Shown: positions 25,103 to 39,339 of the stretch, in pieces
How the letters are laid out: every line of letters begins with the position of its first letter
Position numbering within the stretch: position 1 is the first letter of the stretch
NCBI GenBank assembly: GCA_013398955.1
Contig: VWPU01014193.1
Span: 1 to 64,000 of the forward strand
DNA length: 64,000 nucleotides
Reading direction: 5' to 3'
Source of the DNA: Callaeas wilsoni
Taxonomy: Eukaryota > Chordata > Aves > Passeriformes > Callaeidae
The notes under the pieces: generated by a model
Told to the model about the DNA's origin: nothing
Seen by the model: only the letters and a program-made list of their open reading frames with translations
Databases searched by the model: none
Made by a program: the position numbers and the translations under genes

Positions 25103-25690
25103 ATGGAATGCCTCTGGCCCAGCAACAATGATGAGTTCAGGGTGATGCTGTGGGGCCAGGAGGCCGGGAAGCTGTCCATCAAGGCTTCCCAAGGGTGGTC
25201 TGTAGTCCTCTTGCAACACACAGGGCTTTTGTATGTGGCCTGAGCAGGATCTGGGGGTTGTGGCTGCCCTCCACAGAACCAGCTGATTGTCAGGCTGTAG
25301 TAACTGTGGGGTCTCCTCCAGCAGCTCTGAGATGGGGTGAATGTCTGGACACTTGGGATCTGTCAGCCATTGGAAGCCTGGACCAGCCTTCCCCTCCACA
25401 GCAGTCAGGCATTTTGGCAAGCCTAACAGCTGTGTATTTCAGGCCCCTGGCTATTTCTCCAACCCTTCCTATGACTCCACATGACAACAAGAATCCTCTG
25501 CAAGAGCTGGCCCAAGAGTGCAATATTTCCAGATCAAGATGAACTTCAAGGAGAAGCTGTACACAGCCCAACTCATGGTGTAAGAGTCGAACACAGAGGG
25601 GGATAACAAATTCCCACTCCAACCAGGGGCCAAAGTGATGGACAGACTGACTCAAGGAGATGCACTCCCGCAGGAATGTCAGCAGCTAAA
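25103..25690 (+). pseudogene. Possible decayed coding fragment, unidentified
   Basis: This patch is clearly GC-richer than its flanks and low in stops on both strands. Plus-strand frames read protein-like. One runs 46 codons from ATG at 25,103 and includes SNNDEFRVMLWGQEAGKLSI. Another runs from ATG at 25,341 to about 25,690 and includes FGKPNSCVFQAPGYFSNPSY and MNFKEKLYTAQLMV, broken by two in-frame stops (TGA after YDST, TAA after QLMV). The frame change between the two would need an indel. Minus-strand ORFs of 109 and 121 codons overlap it and could be the true sense or its shadow. I do not recognise a family. It has no clear poly-A tail. It may be a processed or duplicated pseudogene, or simply GC-rich DNA that carries few stops. 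Confidence 0.25.
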
Positions 25691-25700
25691 TCTGAAAGAG

Positions 25701-28700
25701 GAAGAGTGATAAGGATTGATAATGAAGAATAGGGTTGAGGCAGCCTAAACGCCAATTTACAATGCTAATCCCATTAGAATTTTTCTGAAAGCCTACCTGT
25801 CCTCACACACCAGCACATTACCTGCCTTCTTCACCACAGAATCCCAGAAACCTCGAACAGTCTGCTAGAAGGAGAGTGCTTTAGAAACAATGACCTGCCC
25901 TTCATTTTTCGATGTCAACTCACTTATAGATCACGTTTGTTCTTTTTTCTCCTTTTATGTCTGCCTGCACCAAAAGTTCCCAGAAGAAGTCCATAGATAA
26001 TGACAAAAGGAGTGAAAGTGTTTGCCAGGGGGCTGACACAGGACAGGAGCTGCTGTTGTGTAAATCTCAACGCCCTTAGTTACATGCTGTGAGATCTGAG
26101 TGTTGCTCCGACATTGCAGGGTGATACAATGGCCTCAGTTACTTTCACCTGATGGAAATGTTCAAGGCCAACTGGAAAGAAAGGTCTTTGGATCAGGCCT
26201 TTAACCCTTAGTTTCCATACCTGCCTGCTTGCAAAACCCCCAATGCTCATTCAGCCCAAGCCTAGAAAGATGTCAGAGATCTAGAGTTAATAACAAAACA
26301 GGGACTTGAGTTCAGGACAGAAATTTTGAAAAACTTTATTTCCAAGTATTTTAAAGAATAATGCATACATGGATATTTCTGTAAATTTGTGCTGATTTGG
26401 ACTGGATTACAGGGAATTCCTAATGCATGCTATATGCTGCAAGGTACCTTCACCCATTCATCTAAAAAAAGATTCAACAGATGCACAAATTGAAATGCTG
26501 GAAGATGATTTCTTCAGCCCCGAGAAAAAGTGACCATCTTCATACCTGCCAGTGTGTTAGTGGATTCAGCAGATTTGCTCATTTGCATTTGGAAGACTGA
26601 TTTATTTGGGTACTCTTTCATAGCACATTAAATTTATCATCTATGCAGCAAATATGATACAATTGATACAATCACCTAGTAAGAATATGTAAAAGACTAG
26701 GATATGACACGAAGCTGTATCTATATTTCCTCCTGTGCATCTTAGAACCTAATGCAATTACAAAGCTGTTTTGATGAGACACTATCGATAACTTCATTAT
26801 ATAAAGTGAAGTTACAGGCTCTTATTGCCTCCATCAGAAGAGTGTTCCTGGAAACAGGACAGTCCATGGCTAGAGATAACACATCATGGAATTTTCTGCA
26901 CCTGCTAGGCTGCACCATCTACCCTCTTGGTCACATGTAAGTTACGGTGATAGGAGATAGTAATTTCTGTCCCTGTACAGATCAACACGCTCATTCCACA
27001 GAGCAGCAGTGGTAGCTGTGGTGGTTTCCATCTGCTCAAACAGCATGGAACCCTTTAAAGGACCCGCTTTGGAGCTACATGCTTTTCAGCCAAATCATAT
27101 AAACCCTGCAAGGCGAAAGTAACCTGACTGTTTCTGAAAGTGTATTTCTAACATGCAAAACAAAGAGTACCAACAGCTTATAGCTGTTGTTCTGAGGACA
27201 ACAGTTTTAGGTTGGGACCAGGAGCTAATTAGTGACAATCACTCCTAATTCAAATTACAGACAACTTTTTACTGTAATATGTTCTTATTGGGAACCAGCA
27301 CTAGGCATGTTTTATTTACAATACCCAAAGAGGAGCTGTTTCAGTCCTGGGAGAAATGTATCTTTTATGCTTATCTATCCTTCCCTATTTCTAGCACATA
27401 GATGGCATAAGTCTTTCTCAGCAGCTGCTTCATCACCAAATTTTAGCTGAAGAAATCAGTTCTTTTAGTATATCACTCTCCAGGATGGCAACTGCCACAT
27501 AAAAAGTGCCATAATAGAGATGAAGACATGGCTCACCATCAGTTGCCTTTGACCACCCTACTTTACTTAAACTACAATGAACTCAGTACCCGCTGCCTTG
27601 AGGAACTTGCAGATCAGGCCCAGTGATACGAGACCTACTGTAAGATCAGCTTTCAACCAAAAGCTAGGTAGTAAACAGGAGACATGAACCACATAGATAT
27701 AGTTTTGTATTGTAGTATTTGTATTGCTGCTTCCTAGTCACTGTCAGCACCCAACGTGGTGCTCAGAACAGGGCTGACTTAAAAATTAACTTTATGAATG
27801 TAGGGAAATTGTGCCACAATTTCTTTAAATCTGGGCAAAAAAAAATCAATCCCTGAATTATACATCTGTTCCACTCCAAGGGCTGCCACCCTGCTATTTT
27901 AATTACGTGGGAAGTTAGGGCACTCCTTCTGTTCTAATATTTATTTTCTGCATCCTTGCTTTATTTTTAACAGCTTACAACAGAAAAAACATGTCTAAAG
28001 CAAATAGTACATTGTGGTTTTGGGCTTGGACACTTGAACATGTAACTTCCCAGCAACAAGTACTGTTCTCTCTGTAGGGCACTTCTGGTAACTCATCTCT
28101 CCTAGTGAGAAGTAAGGAAAACTGTCACCTAGTGAGAAAAAGAGCTCATTCTTAGAACCCTTCCAGCTGAGAAAAAGCAGAAAAATTACTTCAGACTGCA
28201 ATTACTATACAAGATATAACGCTGCACAGAAAGCAGCAGGCCATACTGATTTACACCAACACTGGGCCTTGGATAACTGGGATACAGTCTGACCTGCTAG
28301 GGGCTACTGTGCCTCCCTAGCCAAGTCATCTCACTTTTCTGCACTTTGATTTCATAGCCTGTGAAAATGAGTGTGCTGTGGTTTATTTTTAAGCATTTCA
28401 GCAACTGACATACTGTACATCGAATTCCTTAAATGGTAACATCACTTTCACTACTACAAAAAGTTGACTAAAACAGCATTTCAAAATCCCTCTCTATGTA
28501 TTGTACTTACTGTTTGCAAGTCTGACTGTGGTTTGACTTTGAGCATCTGAAATTCGGTCTACTGTGGTTGTTTGACTTCAGTCAGAAATTGCTAATGAAC
28601 GTAGACCTTCTGTAGATTTGAATGGGTTGCATAATCAATGGAAATCATCAGTGTAGCTTTAAACACTGGTCTAACTTACTTGTGCAGGTCCTGTTTATAG

Positions 28701-31700
28701 TGGCTGCTCCTTTGACAATACTATTAAGAGCCTGTACAAGTTGACAAGTGCCTTTTCCAGGTGCAGCATTCATTTAGACCTCTGAAGAGAAAATTCTGAA
28801 TCTGGACTGATGAAGAATATGCATGTAAAATGTCAAAAACAAAATAAAACACTTTTAGGAAAAACGGTACTTTCCATCCTTGTGAAAGACAGCATATAGC
28901 TACGCTCAGGCTTTAGGTTATTTGTTCATTATTGCCAGTTTAGTCAGAAACTGGCAGGTCCAGTTTTGTTACCAAAAATGACCAGAATCTGGCAAATTAT
29001 TTTGGTGACAAAACTAACTTCTGCATGATTTGTCCTGCCAATAGCTTGGGTTTTCTTAACAATATTTGATCTAAATTATATTAAAGTTTAGAAACCCATC
29101 AAATAAACCTGGTTTCGCTCTTCTCAGTTTTGCTGTGTTTCCTCAGTCTGCTGCTGCACCCAGCCAGCCAGAGAGCTGCAAAACAGTGACAAACGGGCTC
29201 CAGAGCAGCTGAGGCCACCGGTCGCAGACTGCGAGGAGGGATGACAGGCGGGGGAGGAAGAGATTATTACAACACATACAGAGAGGAAAATGGCCAGGAC
29301 TCAATTTAGCTCACTCTCGTGAAGTTAGCCCAGAAATAACAGATACTGAGAACCATCACAACATAACCATGCACATACTTTAACAAGAAAAAGTCAATGG
29401 GATGTTCAGTAGTCACAATACTGAGATAGCCTCCGTAGGCATGTACACTCACTCTGCATGGGAAGAATGATTCATGTAATTCTGAGAGCTGATAAAGATA
29501 TTATAAAACCACTTTGCCATCATAATAAGGAATCTTTATACTGCTGAAGCAAAGCAATCTAATTCTTCAGCATTACTAACATCATTGATTATTCATGCTC
29601 CTAAAGAAAGGCCAGAGGGTTTATTCACATGGTTTGGATCCCAAATTTTTAGCTTAAAAAATCTGGTCCTCTAGTAAATGAACCAGAGGATCCATGCTAT
29701 TAGCAATACAATAATGCTATGAGGAGGTAAGCAGAACAACTTCATCTTGTGCAACTGAATGATGCTGGGAAGTCCAACATATTGCAAAGATGTTCCATAC
29801 TTTCCCTCAAAGGGAACGTGAATTCAGCTGAATTTGCTGGAACTCAAGTCAAACATCAGTCATTTTTCATCACCACCCATCCTCTTCTCCCACCTGAGAC
29901 CTTTGACCTGCATCCTAAAGACAGTATCAGCAGTCTAGGATAAACACCTGCTATGTGGATCTCACTAAAACAGGACATAACCTGTCCTGTGGAAAAACAT
30001 TCCACATATAAGGGCCTATTACTCTAGCTCTAAAATCACATAAGTGAGGACGCTTCAGTCACTGAAGACATCTTTCCTAACCATTATTTTCAACTGTTCA
30101 GTAAATGAGCAGTTTTCTTGCTGTACCAGCTGTGGTGCCAGCTTATCTTTCAGCACTATTTCCAACTCTACCCTTCATCACTGCATCTAGAGTCATGCTT
30201 TTTCTCTACTATAATTGACGTAATCCTACCATTGTCTTAGATGCTGATTTCAAATGTAATATCCGAGCTATAGCAAAAAATTTGCAGTAAAATGTGAAAA
30301 TTAAGGAACTGCAAAGAGTTCCTTGAAAGTGTTATGAGAAAAAGTGAATCCTGCTCTTGATTATTTCCATTATTTGCATGCTTCTCTTACTGAAATCAGA
30401 ACAAAGTCTTCCAGTAGAATCTGGTCAACTAAAAGACTCATATGATTTCTGAAGTGATCATGGATTGCCTCCGAGCTACATGCACTCACAGGAGTTCTCG
30501 TGTCCAAGGGAGGACAAGAAGAAAAGGAGAACTGAAAATGGCTGACTGAAAAAATGGCTGTGTACTGCACTTCCTTATTCATACCAAAATAAAATACAAA
30601 ACATCAGTAGCCATTTTAAAATTTAAATGGCGCAACCCTCCGGGGCTGAGAGCACCAGCAGACGCATACAAGTGCATGCACTTCATTCATGCCCATCTCG
30701 CGCTCCAGCCAGACATCACACACGCGTGCAAAAGGGCTGCTGCATTCATTCAGGCCTTCGCCCTGCATGGCCTCCCTCAGCAGGCACAGACAAGTGAGTG
30801 TTCTGTGCACAGCCAGTCTGACGCTTCCCACCATCCTGTTTACATTCAATTACTATCTCTGCCATATTTCCACTTCCAAGCCTAGTTAAAATGAAAGCTA
30901 ATAGCAAAACATACCTACACAGAGAAAAATCCAGGCCAGCATTTTCAGGTGATTTGGCACGGCTCCAGTGTTGGTGCTCATCTTTTAACACCTGACCTAA
31001 GCCTGCTTTTTGGGCACAAGTGAGCTTGCTCATTGCAAGGTCTGGCAGGGAGAGCGAATAAAAGAGGAGTCACCGGAGTCTTTCTCCAGTTTCAAGGAAC
31101 CAGGAGCTCACTGGACCTTAGCAATGGCTTGCTCAGCCACCATACAGGTCTAAAATTCTAGATCCAAAAATAAAAGAACATAAGAACAGCACTGATTAAG
31201 CAATACATAAATGAAACTGCTTTTAAAGACAGACAATGAGTGACTGAGAGAAATAGTGAACTTAGAAATGATAAAGTTTTCACAGAGGAAATCCTATAGA
31301 AACTGCAGTGGAGGAAGAACTGCAGCTCTGGTACCTCCTGCCTTCAAGAGGTAGAACAACATTTGTTTTAGGGGAGTAGGAATTTGAAGGGTGGTGTGCA
31401 CTGCTCCCAGCTTTGACAAGGAGATCACTGTGGTCCCTTAAGCAAAAAGTACAGAGGACTGAATTCTGTGCGAACTCTGAATCTTTGTGCGTTTTTTCCT
31501 GTAGAGTAAAATCTAGTGACTTCATTGGAACTGCTACACAACGAATGAGAGTAGATCTAAACACAGAGAAGAAAAATACTGTGTTCAGAATTTTAGTACC
31601 TGCCTTTTCAATACAGATTTCTGTTCTCACTCGTTCAAATGCCAATGAATATAATAAGGAGGAGCTTGAAAGAGCATGAGTTGGCTTTTTCATTCCACAT

Positions 31701-34700
31701 AGCCGAAGTTTCCTTCCTGCAGAATTTGAGCAATTAATATCACCAGCCAAAGCCTTCATGGGAGGGAAGGGTCAACCTGAAATATCTAACTTCCTGAAAA
31801 ACAATGTTTTTCCTTTATAGAATTCTGGAAGAAAAGTTCTGGGAAAAAAATCTAGGCCATGCCACAGATCCTGCAAGGGAAGAATGGCCCAAAGATACTT
31901 TTGCCTTCTTCCCAAGACATACCCCCGAGTAAGACTTCTTACACATGCACCCCAGAGAACTGAGCTACCAGACAGTAGCACCACGAACAGAACTAGCAAC
32001 ACAGGTGTTACTTTTACTACATCTCTTAGTCCTGTCCTGCAGCTGAAGGTTTTTTCATGCCATTTTGCATTTATAGCAGAGAGCAACAGGCAGCTAAAAA
32101 TAACACACGCACTGAGGCACAGAATAGAAGAAAACATAAAACAGTAATAACAGAGGTTTCAAGCTGTGGGAAAATCAGAATTGAATTATTTGTGTCTTCC
32201 CAAGAAGGAAAAAGGTACTGAAAATCAACCTGTTAAGGACACTAAAGGCCACATGGGCTTTCTCTTCCTGACCTTACTTAACATCAACTTTTTCATTATC
32301 TTGCTCAACTCTGAAATCCTTTATTGTAATAAGGGGCAGAACAAACTCCTCTTCAGAGCTAAAGTCATGTAGAAGAAAATTATAGCTTCATTCCTTTGGA
32401 AAAACACTAGCAAATTGTTATCTTGACACTGATTATGAGCAGCACCATGAACACCAAGGATAGGACTGAACTGTTTCCTCTACAACCTTACCGTAAGCCA
32501 TACAGTCATAATCTACACAGTCCTATATCTAAAAGAGTTTTTAAAAAGGGGCAAATAAGCATGGCTAGAGCAAGGTCAGGGCTGAAGCACAGAACCATGT
32601 TATAGCTGGAAACAAAAAGCATCAACCACTCACAAAGACACACTGGTCTCATTAAAATGAGTTCAAAGCTGGTTCCGTGAGTGCATTCAAAGTTACTTAA
32701 AATTCACCCAACATAATTTACTGTGGCAACCAACTAGATCCAGGTTCACTGATACGGGCTGTTTTGTGTGAAGGGTATCTAGGCTGGGAAAGAGAAAAGA
32801 GAAGGGTGTTAGATCCATGCAGCAAATAGGACTTTTGAGTTTGACTTGAATGAGGGTGTCATTCACTCAAAGAGCTTTGTTTCCTTTCTCAGCCTGCCTC
32901 CTCTGACTCACCTACTACATCTCTGTGCATAACTCAGAGTGGGCAAAGGGGGCCTCTGATTTGGGAGCACAAGATCTTGTCCCATACAGCCAGGTGCAGA
33001 TACAATATACTCCTTTGGAGGAGGTGAGGAAAGGAAATTTACACAGTACTCTGAGTTAGCCTCAGATTATAACCTTTCAACTTTCTTAAGCTGTCTGGAA
33101 AGAGCATTGAGGGCTGCATTGCATTTGGACAGTGCCAAAAGTGTCAGAGTGTGTGGGGATGATGGGGTCTGCTGGCAGGGGGCCTGGAAATGCTGACATG
33201 AGTTGCAGGTCATGGAAAGGGGTGCCCTACCTGTGCTTGCCTATGTCCTGAAAGTGCAGGATGAGGGAGATGGGCTCCGCCTGGTGGGTGCTGTGTGTCC
33301 TGAGCCCTCAATGGAGGGTGTAAGGGCATGAACTACTCAGCTGCTGAGTGGTCTGAGCAGCATCAGACCAAAGGGCAAGAAGACATCACAACTGAGAGAT
33401 GTGAAATCTTGGACCTGTATCCAAGAGGCTGGTGTACTCTTGGGCGTTGGAAGGAAAGCAGACCAAGTTTAGTTTGCCACCAGACTCTGGCTCTGTGGTT
33501 TAATCTGGTGCTTAAAGACAGCAGTGTCTTTCCCTGACACGGCTGGACAACCTAGGCTCAAGCTGAACAGGGCTGCACAATGCACAGCAGCCGTGTGCTT
33601 AAGGCAGCTCTGTGTGTGAGGAAACAGTGAGATCCCAACTTTTTCTCTGTTTGTCCTCTCTTTCCCCTTTTCCCCCAGAAACTGAGCCACTTTTGGCACA
33701 TTAGATTTATCAAGACAGCAGCCAGCAGTGTTGTCCCCAGTCTTGTCTGCTGCCACAGGGAATTTTCTTCTAAAAGCAGTCCAAAGCCTTTTGGGGGTTG
33801 CTCAGAGCATGCAGAGCCTCTGCAGCATCAAACCATGTGCTACAGAGCAGGTGGGTCAAGCTCCTGCTCTGCCCCCCTCACACCACTGTCAGACCCAGCT
33901 ATCCCCACTAGCAAAGCAGCAATGTTGTGCAGAACTAAAACTGCTTGTCAAAAGAGATTAAAGTTATCCCTCCCCACAGTATAGAAAGAAAGCAGTAGTA
34001 AGCCCTGCTTTGTCAAGAAATAAGCTGAAGTCAATGTAAACATCATAAAAGCAGCCACAGCTGGCTTGTACTGCCCTTCTCTAGGAGTTCTGGCCTCCTC
34101 TAAAGGACATCTGTAAAAGGCAACTAGCAGAGCTGAGTGAATCACCTGTCTCTGGCTCCCACTGTAGGGGCTTTGGGAACCTATCCCTTTTATTCCACAC
34201 CTCCTTGCAAATCTCCTCTTAAGGATTAAGCTCTTTCCCAACCATTGGAAAATCCAGTTCCAGATGCCTGACCTACATGCACAGGCCCAGTGAATAGGGA
34301 GTGGAGGGGGACATCACATTTATTTCTCAATTGATTGAAAGACCAAATGAAACTTGAATCAGACAAATCCCTTTGTTTCCTCACACTCCACTCCCTTTGC
34401 TTTGGGGAGCTCCAACATGTTGGGAGGGGAGATGACTTTGGCAACAGCAAAGAGGATTGTGCAGGAGAAGAAATAGGGAAGTCAACCCCCCAAAAATTGC
34501 TGTAAAATCTGACTCTCAAAGGCAGGCTGGTGAAACTGGGAGGAAGTGGAAAATCATCATGCCAGGAATGCTCCATTTGCTAGTCAAGGAGCAGAGAAGC
34601 TGGTTACTGCTGGCAGATGTCTCCTGTTGTGTTATCTCTTCCTGTTGAACTGCCCAATGGGAGAATGATTTAGTCAGCCCATGGCCTCTCCACTTCCATA

Positions 34701-37700
34701 TGCTGTCCCCTTGGAAGAACTCACTTGTTTTCAGCCTGGATATTTTACCCTGTCACAGAGTTGGTGCAGGCAGTTCCTGCAGCCCCCTGCAAGGCCACAG
34801 CAAGGGCACAGAAGGGTAGCCCAACACAAGCTGTGTTTTGACAGGCCACAATGGACACTGGCACCTGGTCATACTTAGAGCAGCCCCCAAGACACTGTAA
34901 TCTCTTCTCTAATATTGCTCTAATCAATGCTGGGGCCAACTTGTGACATGTCCTCAGATCAGGGAGCTATAACTAATTGGCTGCAGCTCCCTGTAGGATC
35001 CAGGCACAACTCAGATCCCAGCCTTTGCAGTTTAACTTGAGGCTAGCACTTATCTGAGACTAACATTGCTGTAATTAGTTTTTTGCCAGTGCAAATCATG
35101 ACTGTTAGTGGTGCATGTTAAATAGAAAGATATGAGGACAAAAGTATGTGAATTTCTCTGTTTTGACGACTGTTCAGGCAAATTTTAGTTGCCTGTTTAC
35201 TTTTCTATGGTATGAAGGCCCTGCCTCAGTAAGGAACCTATAGAGCTGGGGCCATACATAAATCAAACCCATGCAATGCAGAGAAAGTACAGTATGCATT
35301 TCTTCCATAAAGGTAACAGTAAATAATCTACTAAGTTAATGGTTCACTGTTGCAACTCAGCTTTAGAGGCGGAAAAAAACAGGGAAGTTTTATCTCTGAC
35401 CCTTGGCTTAGGTCTGAGATAACAGCTTTAACTGAAGAGCAAAGGTTAATTGTAACAGAAAATGTCTGCATTACTACGGCTTACAAGTCACATTCTGATT
35501 TTTTTTTTGTCAAAATGAAGACAAATTCTTTAGTTATGGCAACACAGCCAGAAAAAGTTGATTGCAGAGAACTATTTGTTAGTGTTTCTTCAGAATACCA
35601 TGGAAGAAGGTAGGAGTAGGTAGAAAGAGAAGCTTTGGAAAAGGGGGGAAAGTTTACATTTGCTTGAAAACTATGAAGAGAAGCAGTAGCCAGGAGAGTT
35701 CTCATTGATGGGAGCAGCATCCTTTTAGAAAGAACTAAACATAGTAAAATTCATGTTTTAAAAGGTGTGCCAAGGCACAGCTTCCACTATGGGCTTGGTA
35801 TCATCCTAGCAGGCAGAGCATAAGCAAAGAGGCAAGATGCAAAAAATTAGGAAACTATTAGGAACTCTTCAAACAAATGTTGCTCTAAGGTAGCACAAAA
35901 ATGTAAAGGAGAGCAGAACTGGCCTCAGCCCATTGGCCAGCCCTCTGAAATGCAGCCAGGGGAAAATACATACATTTCCCAGTTGGAAAGCTAACAAACA
36001 CAACGTAAGTCTGGAGGGAACTGCCATGGCTTTGTTTGACTGACAACTGCTGATACCTTGGGGCATGCTGAGGGGATGGAAACTGCCTCCTGGCAGCTAC
36101 AAATAGCAAGCCCCTGCTCTTGCCTGGCATTAGAATGCACCAGTGATGAACCGGTCAGCTTGCACAGAAATAGCGTGAAAATAAATTGACAGTGAGGGCA
36201 GCATGAGAGACTGACAAGCACTAAAACATAAAAAATAAATTTAAAGCAGTCAGTCTCCACTGAGAGGAATTTTCATGCGGTTTTTCTGGCATTGTGTTTT
36301 GGAAAACGCTGGGGGTTTACTTCCCTTTCAGCTTCTGGAGTTCTCACAAAACCTCTAAACCAGGTCTTTATTTATAATAGGAATTTTGAAACTATTTTTT
36401 GCATTCTTTTAGACTCATTCAATTCTTGACCCCAATTATATTGAATAATGTGGTTACGACTAACATAAATATAGTCCTATTATAAATCAGGACATGTTTG
36501 CCCAGAGACAGCCCTTTTTCTTCCCCTTGTTCATGTTCTGCAGCTGTCTAAATACATCCTCACACTCCCTGGAACCTGCAGCATAGTCTCCCTGCCACAG
36601 CTGGTGAGGGCAGAGGTAATGGGCTGCAGGCGTCTCTCTCTCTGTGCCCAGCCAGAAAGTCAATGTGTGCTCCAGTTTACACTGTGATGCTTAAAAGGTT
36701 GAAAGAAGATTATGTTCCTGTGAGGGGTATTCGATCTCCCTATCAGAGATGAGGGTTGTCTGTGTCAATTTGATAAAGATTCAGCAGCTGGCTGGCTGAG
36801 TCCTTGAGGCACAATTCAGTCTTGGCTTAAATGGAGCAAACATCTTATTGCATCTCTGCAATAAATGATTCCAGAAATGCAAGTATAACTGAGTATTCGA
36901 GGCTTTCCACAGAGGGAAAATTATTAAAAAGACAGAAATTGTCATCAGATATCAGTGATACCACATTTGATTAGCATAGGAAATAAAATCTTTACTGGTA
37001 TAATCTGCTGGTGAAGGCTGATCTTAACTGTCATGCTGCCCTGGTACATCAGGTGTCAACACCAGGACAGCTAGGGGAATTAGGACCTCAACAAAGCACT
37101 TTCATAATTCTGTCCTCCCCAGCAGACACAAGATTTGTCAAAAAGATTTTGCAATAAATTTTACAAATAGCAAGGGCAGCCAACTGATGGAGAAAAATAG
37201 GACTCAGCTACCTTTACAGAACTATGTTCTAACCATGTTCCTTGTAATTCTTTTTTCATCTTCACCTCCTACTACCAGTTTATAAAAAAAAAACAAAAAC
37301 CCTTGAGTTGTCCCAGAACAAGAGGATCGGCTCAGCTTCTAACATTTACAGACTACACTGGAATCCGAAAGAACCAAAGTGCTCCCAAGAAAATCCATTC
37401 TTAGGGGGTTCCCACCCCAATTCCCAGTTCACTGGATGTCACCGAAGATAAGCATTTGTAAGCTTAATGAAACAGCAGGATCCAACGTCCACCTGCATTT
37501 GCCATGTCAGCTCAGGATCCACTCCTTCAAAAGTGTTTAAACTCCTGCTCAAGTCAACAACACAGCACAATGTCCTGAGAAGAAAATCTTTGACATCTCG
37601 TAGAAGAGTTTTAAAAATACAAATGAATTTTCAAATGAGACTGGAACACCACCAAGTGTCTAAACTGTCACTAGCAAACATCAATCAGGTCAAAAAAAGA

Positions 37701-39276
37701 AGAGAGCTTAGCCTTCTGCCTACCATGAGATCTGGAACTCAAATTTCACTATTTGTACCAATGTCTCAGATGTCCACACAGTTCTGCCACTACCTGAGAT
37801 ATATAATAGCACAGTAAATTGGTGGTGAATCTATTTGATTAGGAGTCACGTCAGGACTGAATTTAATGTTTTTATTGTCTTAATTTTATTATGATCAGGA
37901 AATTCTCTGTTTGATTCAACAAAACTTACTCTAGCAATATGTTCGACAGAACTCACTGCCTGGAGACAAAAAAGACCCTAACCATCAAAGTCTCAGCTGC
38001 TTTTGGTCTGAATTCCCCATGCCAGTGTGCCTGATCTGGGCACAGGTAAGCCTCAGATCTATGCAGCAGACTCGTAGGAACTGCCTCCATCTTCCTTACA
38101 CTATTCAAGCAAATAAGGAACCTCAGTGCTTCCTGCAGAGTAGTCTCCTCACAGAACACGGTCATCTTTTTCTAAGACCATTGGCTTCAGCCCCCCCTTC
38201 ACCAACAGCTCAGAGGCAAAAATTGACCCAGAAGGACAGTGTGGAAGGGAAACAGGTTTAATTCCCTTCTGTAATTGAAGGACATACCTACTACCCCACT
38301 GGTACTGGAGGAAGGGCTTTTTCAGCTTTTTTGGGAGCCACTGTTCAACTTTGCATTGAATCATTAAAGAGTGACTGAGCCAGAAAGAGGGGACGGTACA
38401 GGGAAAGAGACTATTTCTCAGACTAAAGCTAAAAAAGCTAAAAAGGTAAGGTAACCTACAGACTCCTGTCTCAGCTGCATCCACAACTTTAGGACTTTAG
38501 CTAAAGTTCAATAATTATGAAGTGCACTACCAAAAAATGTCCACTTACCCTGATCTATGACTGTGTAGTAATTATGGTTCCTTTCTACATATTCCCTGTT
38601 CATTGATGTTGAACTTAGAGATTACTTAATCAGCAGCAGATTCTGATTCATTAACACAGAAGAGGAGCTATTCCATGGATAGTACCACTGAGACTAACTG
38701 GACTTTCAGTTATACTGCCTGACTCTATACTTTTTCTCATCAAAAGGTTAACTGGGAGTAAAATACTAGAGGATTATTTTTATCCGCTTAGGGTTTATTT
38801 CAAAATACCTTCACGCTTTCAGAACATTGAGTTTAGAAAGTTCACCCATTAGCGTGCAATACATTGGCATGAAGTGAAAGTTTGCAGCTACACATGATCC
38901 CGGAAACTCTGCAATACATGCTGAAGTGCTGTATCATAGTTTTGCAATGTGATTCACATTCTAAAAAAGAACTGACATAAACTAAGAAGAAGTTCTCCTA
39001 CAATATTTCAAAGAGGAGAATTTATATGAAGTTTGCAGACAGCTGCTTCCCAGCCTTTGGTTATTACCTTGGGCTTTAGCAACAGGGGAAAGAGGGCAGA
39101 GCGAGAAAACCATCTTTGGACACTCTGTAGTAAGTCATATTGGTGAAGATCTTATCATTAGTGTGAAATCCACCTCTTGGTACCTTGGGAAGCCTGCATG
39201 CATTCACGGTGCAAGGATCTAGTTTCACACATTGTACTGAACGTTTTCTTGCACTAACACTGAGCCAAGATTGACC
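25701..39276. other. Long unique non-coding stretch
   Basis: About 13.5 kb with no recognised gene or clear repeat. GC-richer patches lie near 29,140-29,260, 30,630-30,850 and 33,130-33,350. They show neither CpG-island character nor exon frames. The longest ORF (159 codons, minus, 31,280-31,759) has no domain, signal peptide or supportive codon pattern. A perfect 14-bp palindrome AAGTGCATGCACTT lies at 30,670-30,683. Diverged repeats may be present below my recognition limit. Confidence 0.55.
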
Positions 39277-39283
39277 CTGAGAT

Positions 39284-39295
39284 TAGTTCAGTTGG
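39284..39295 (+). promoter_or_regulatory. RNA polymerase III A box of the SINE
   Basis: TAGTTCAGTTGG differs from the tRNA-Ile form TAGCTCAGTTGG at one base. Together with the B box at 39,329-39,339 it forms the internal type 2 pol III promoter of the SINE. The B box carries changes (GGTTCGA to GGGTCAA) that probably weaken TFIIIC binding. Confidence 0.75.
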
Positions 39296-39328
39296 TTAGG
39301 GCATGGTGTTAATAATGCCAAGGGTGTG

Positions 39329-39339
39329 GGGTCAATCCC
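39329..39339 (+). promoter_or_regulatory. RNA polymerase III B box of the SINE (degraded)
   Basis: GGGTCAATCCC corresponds to the T-arm consensus GGTTCGATCCC with two changes. One of them, G to A, is a typical CpG-decay change. Confidence 0.7.

Noticed and set aside
31280..31759. 159-codon minus-strand ORF
   Set aside because: No recognisable domain or homology cue, overlapped by a plus-strand ORF, and within the chance range for this sequence length.
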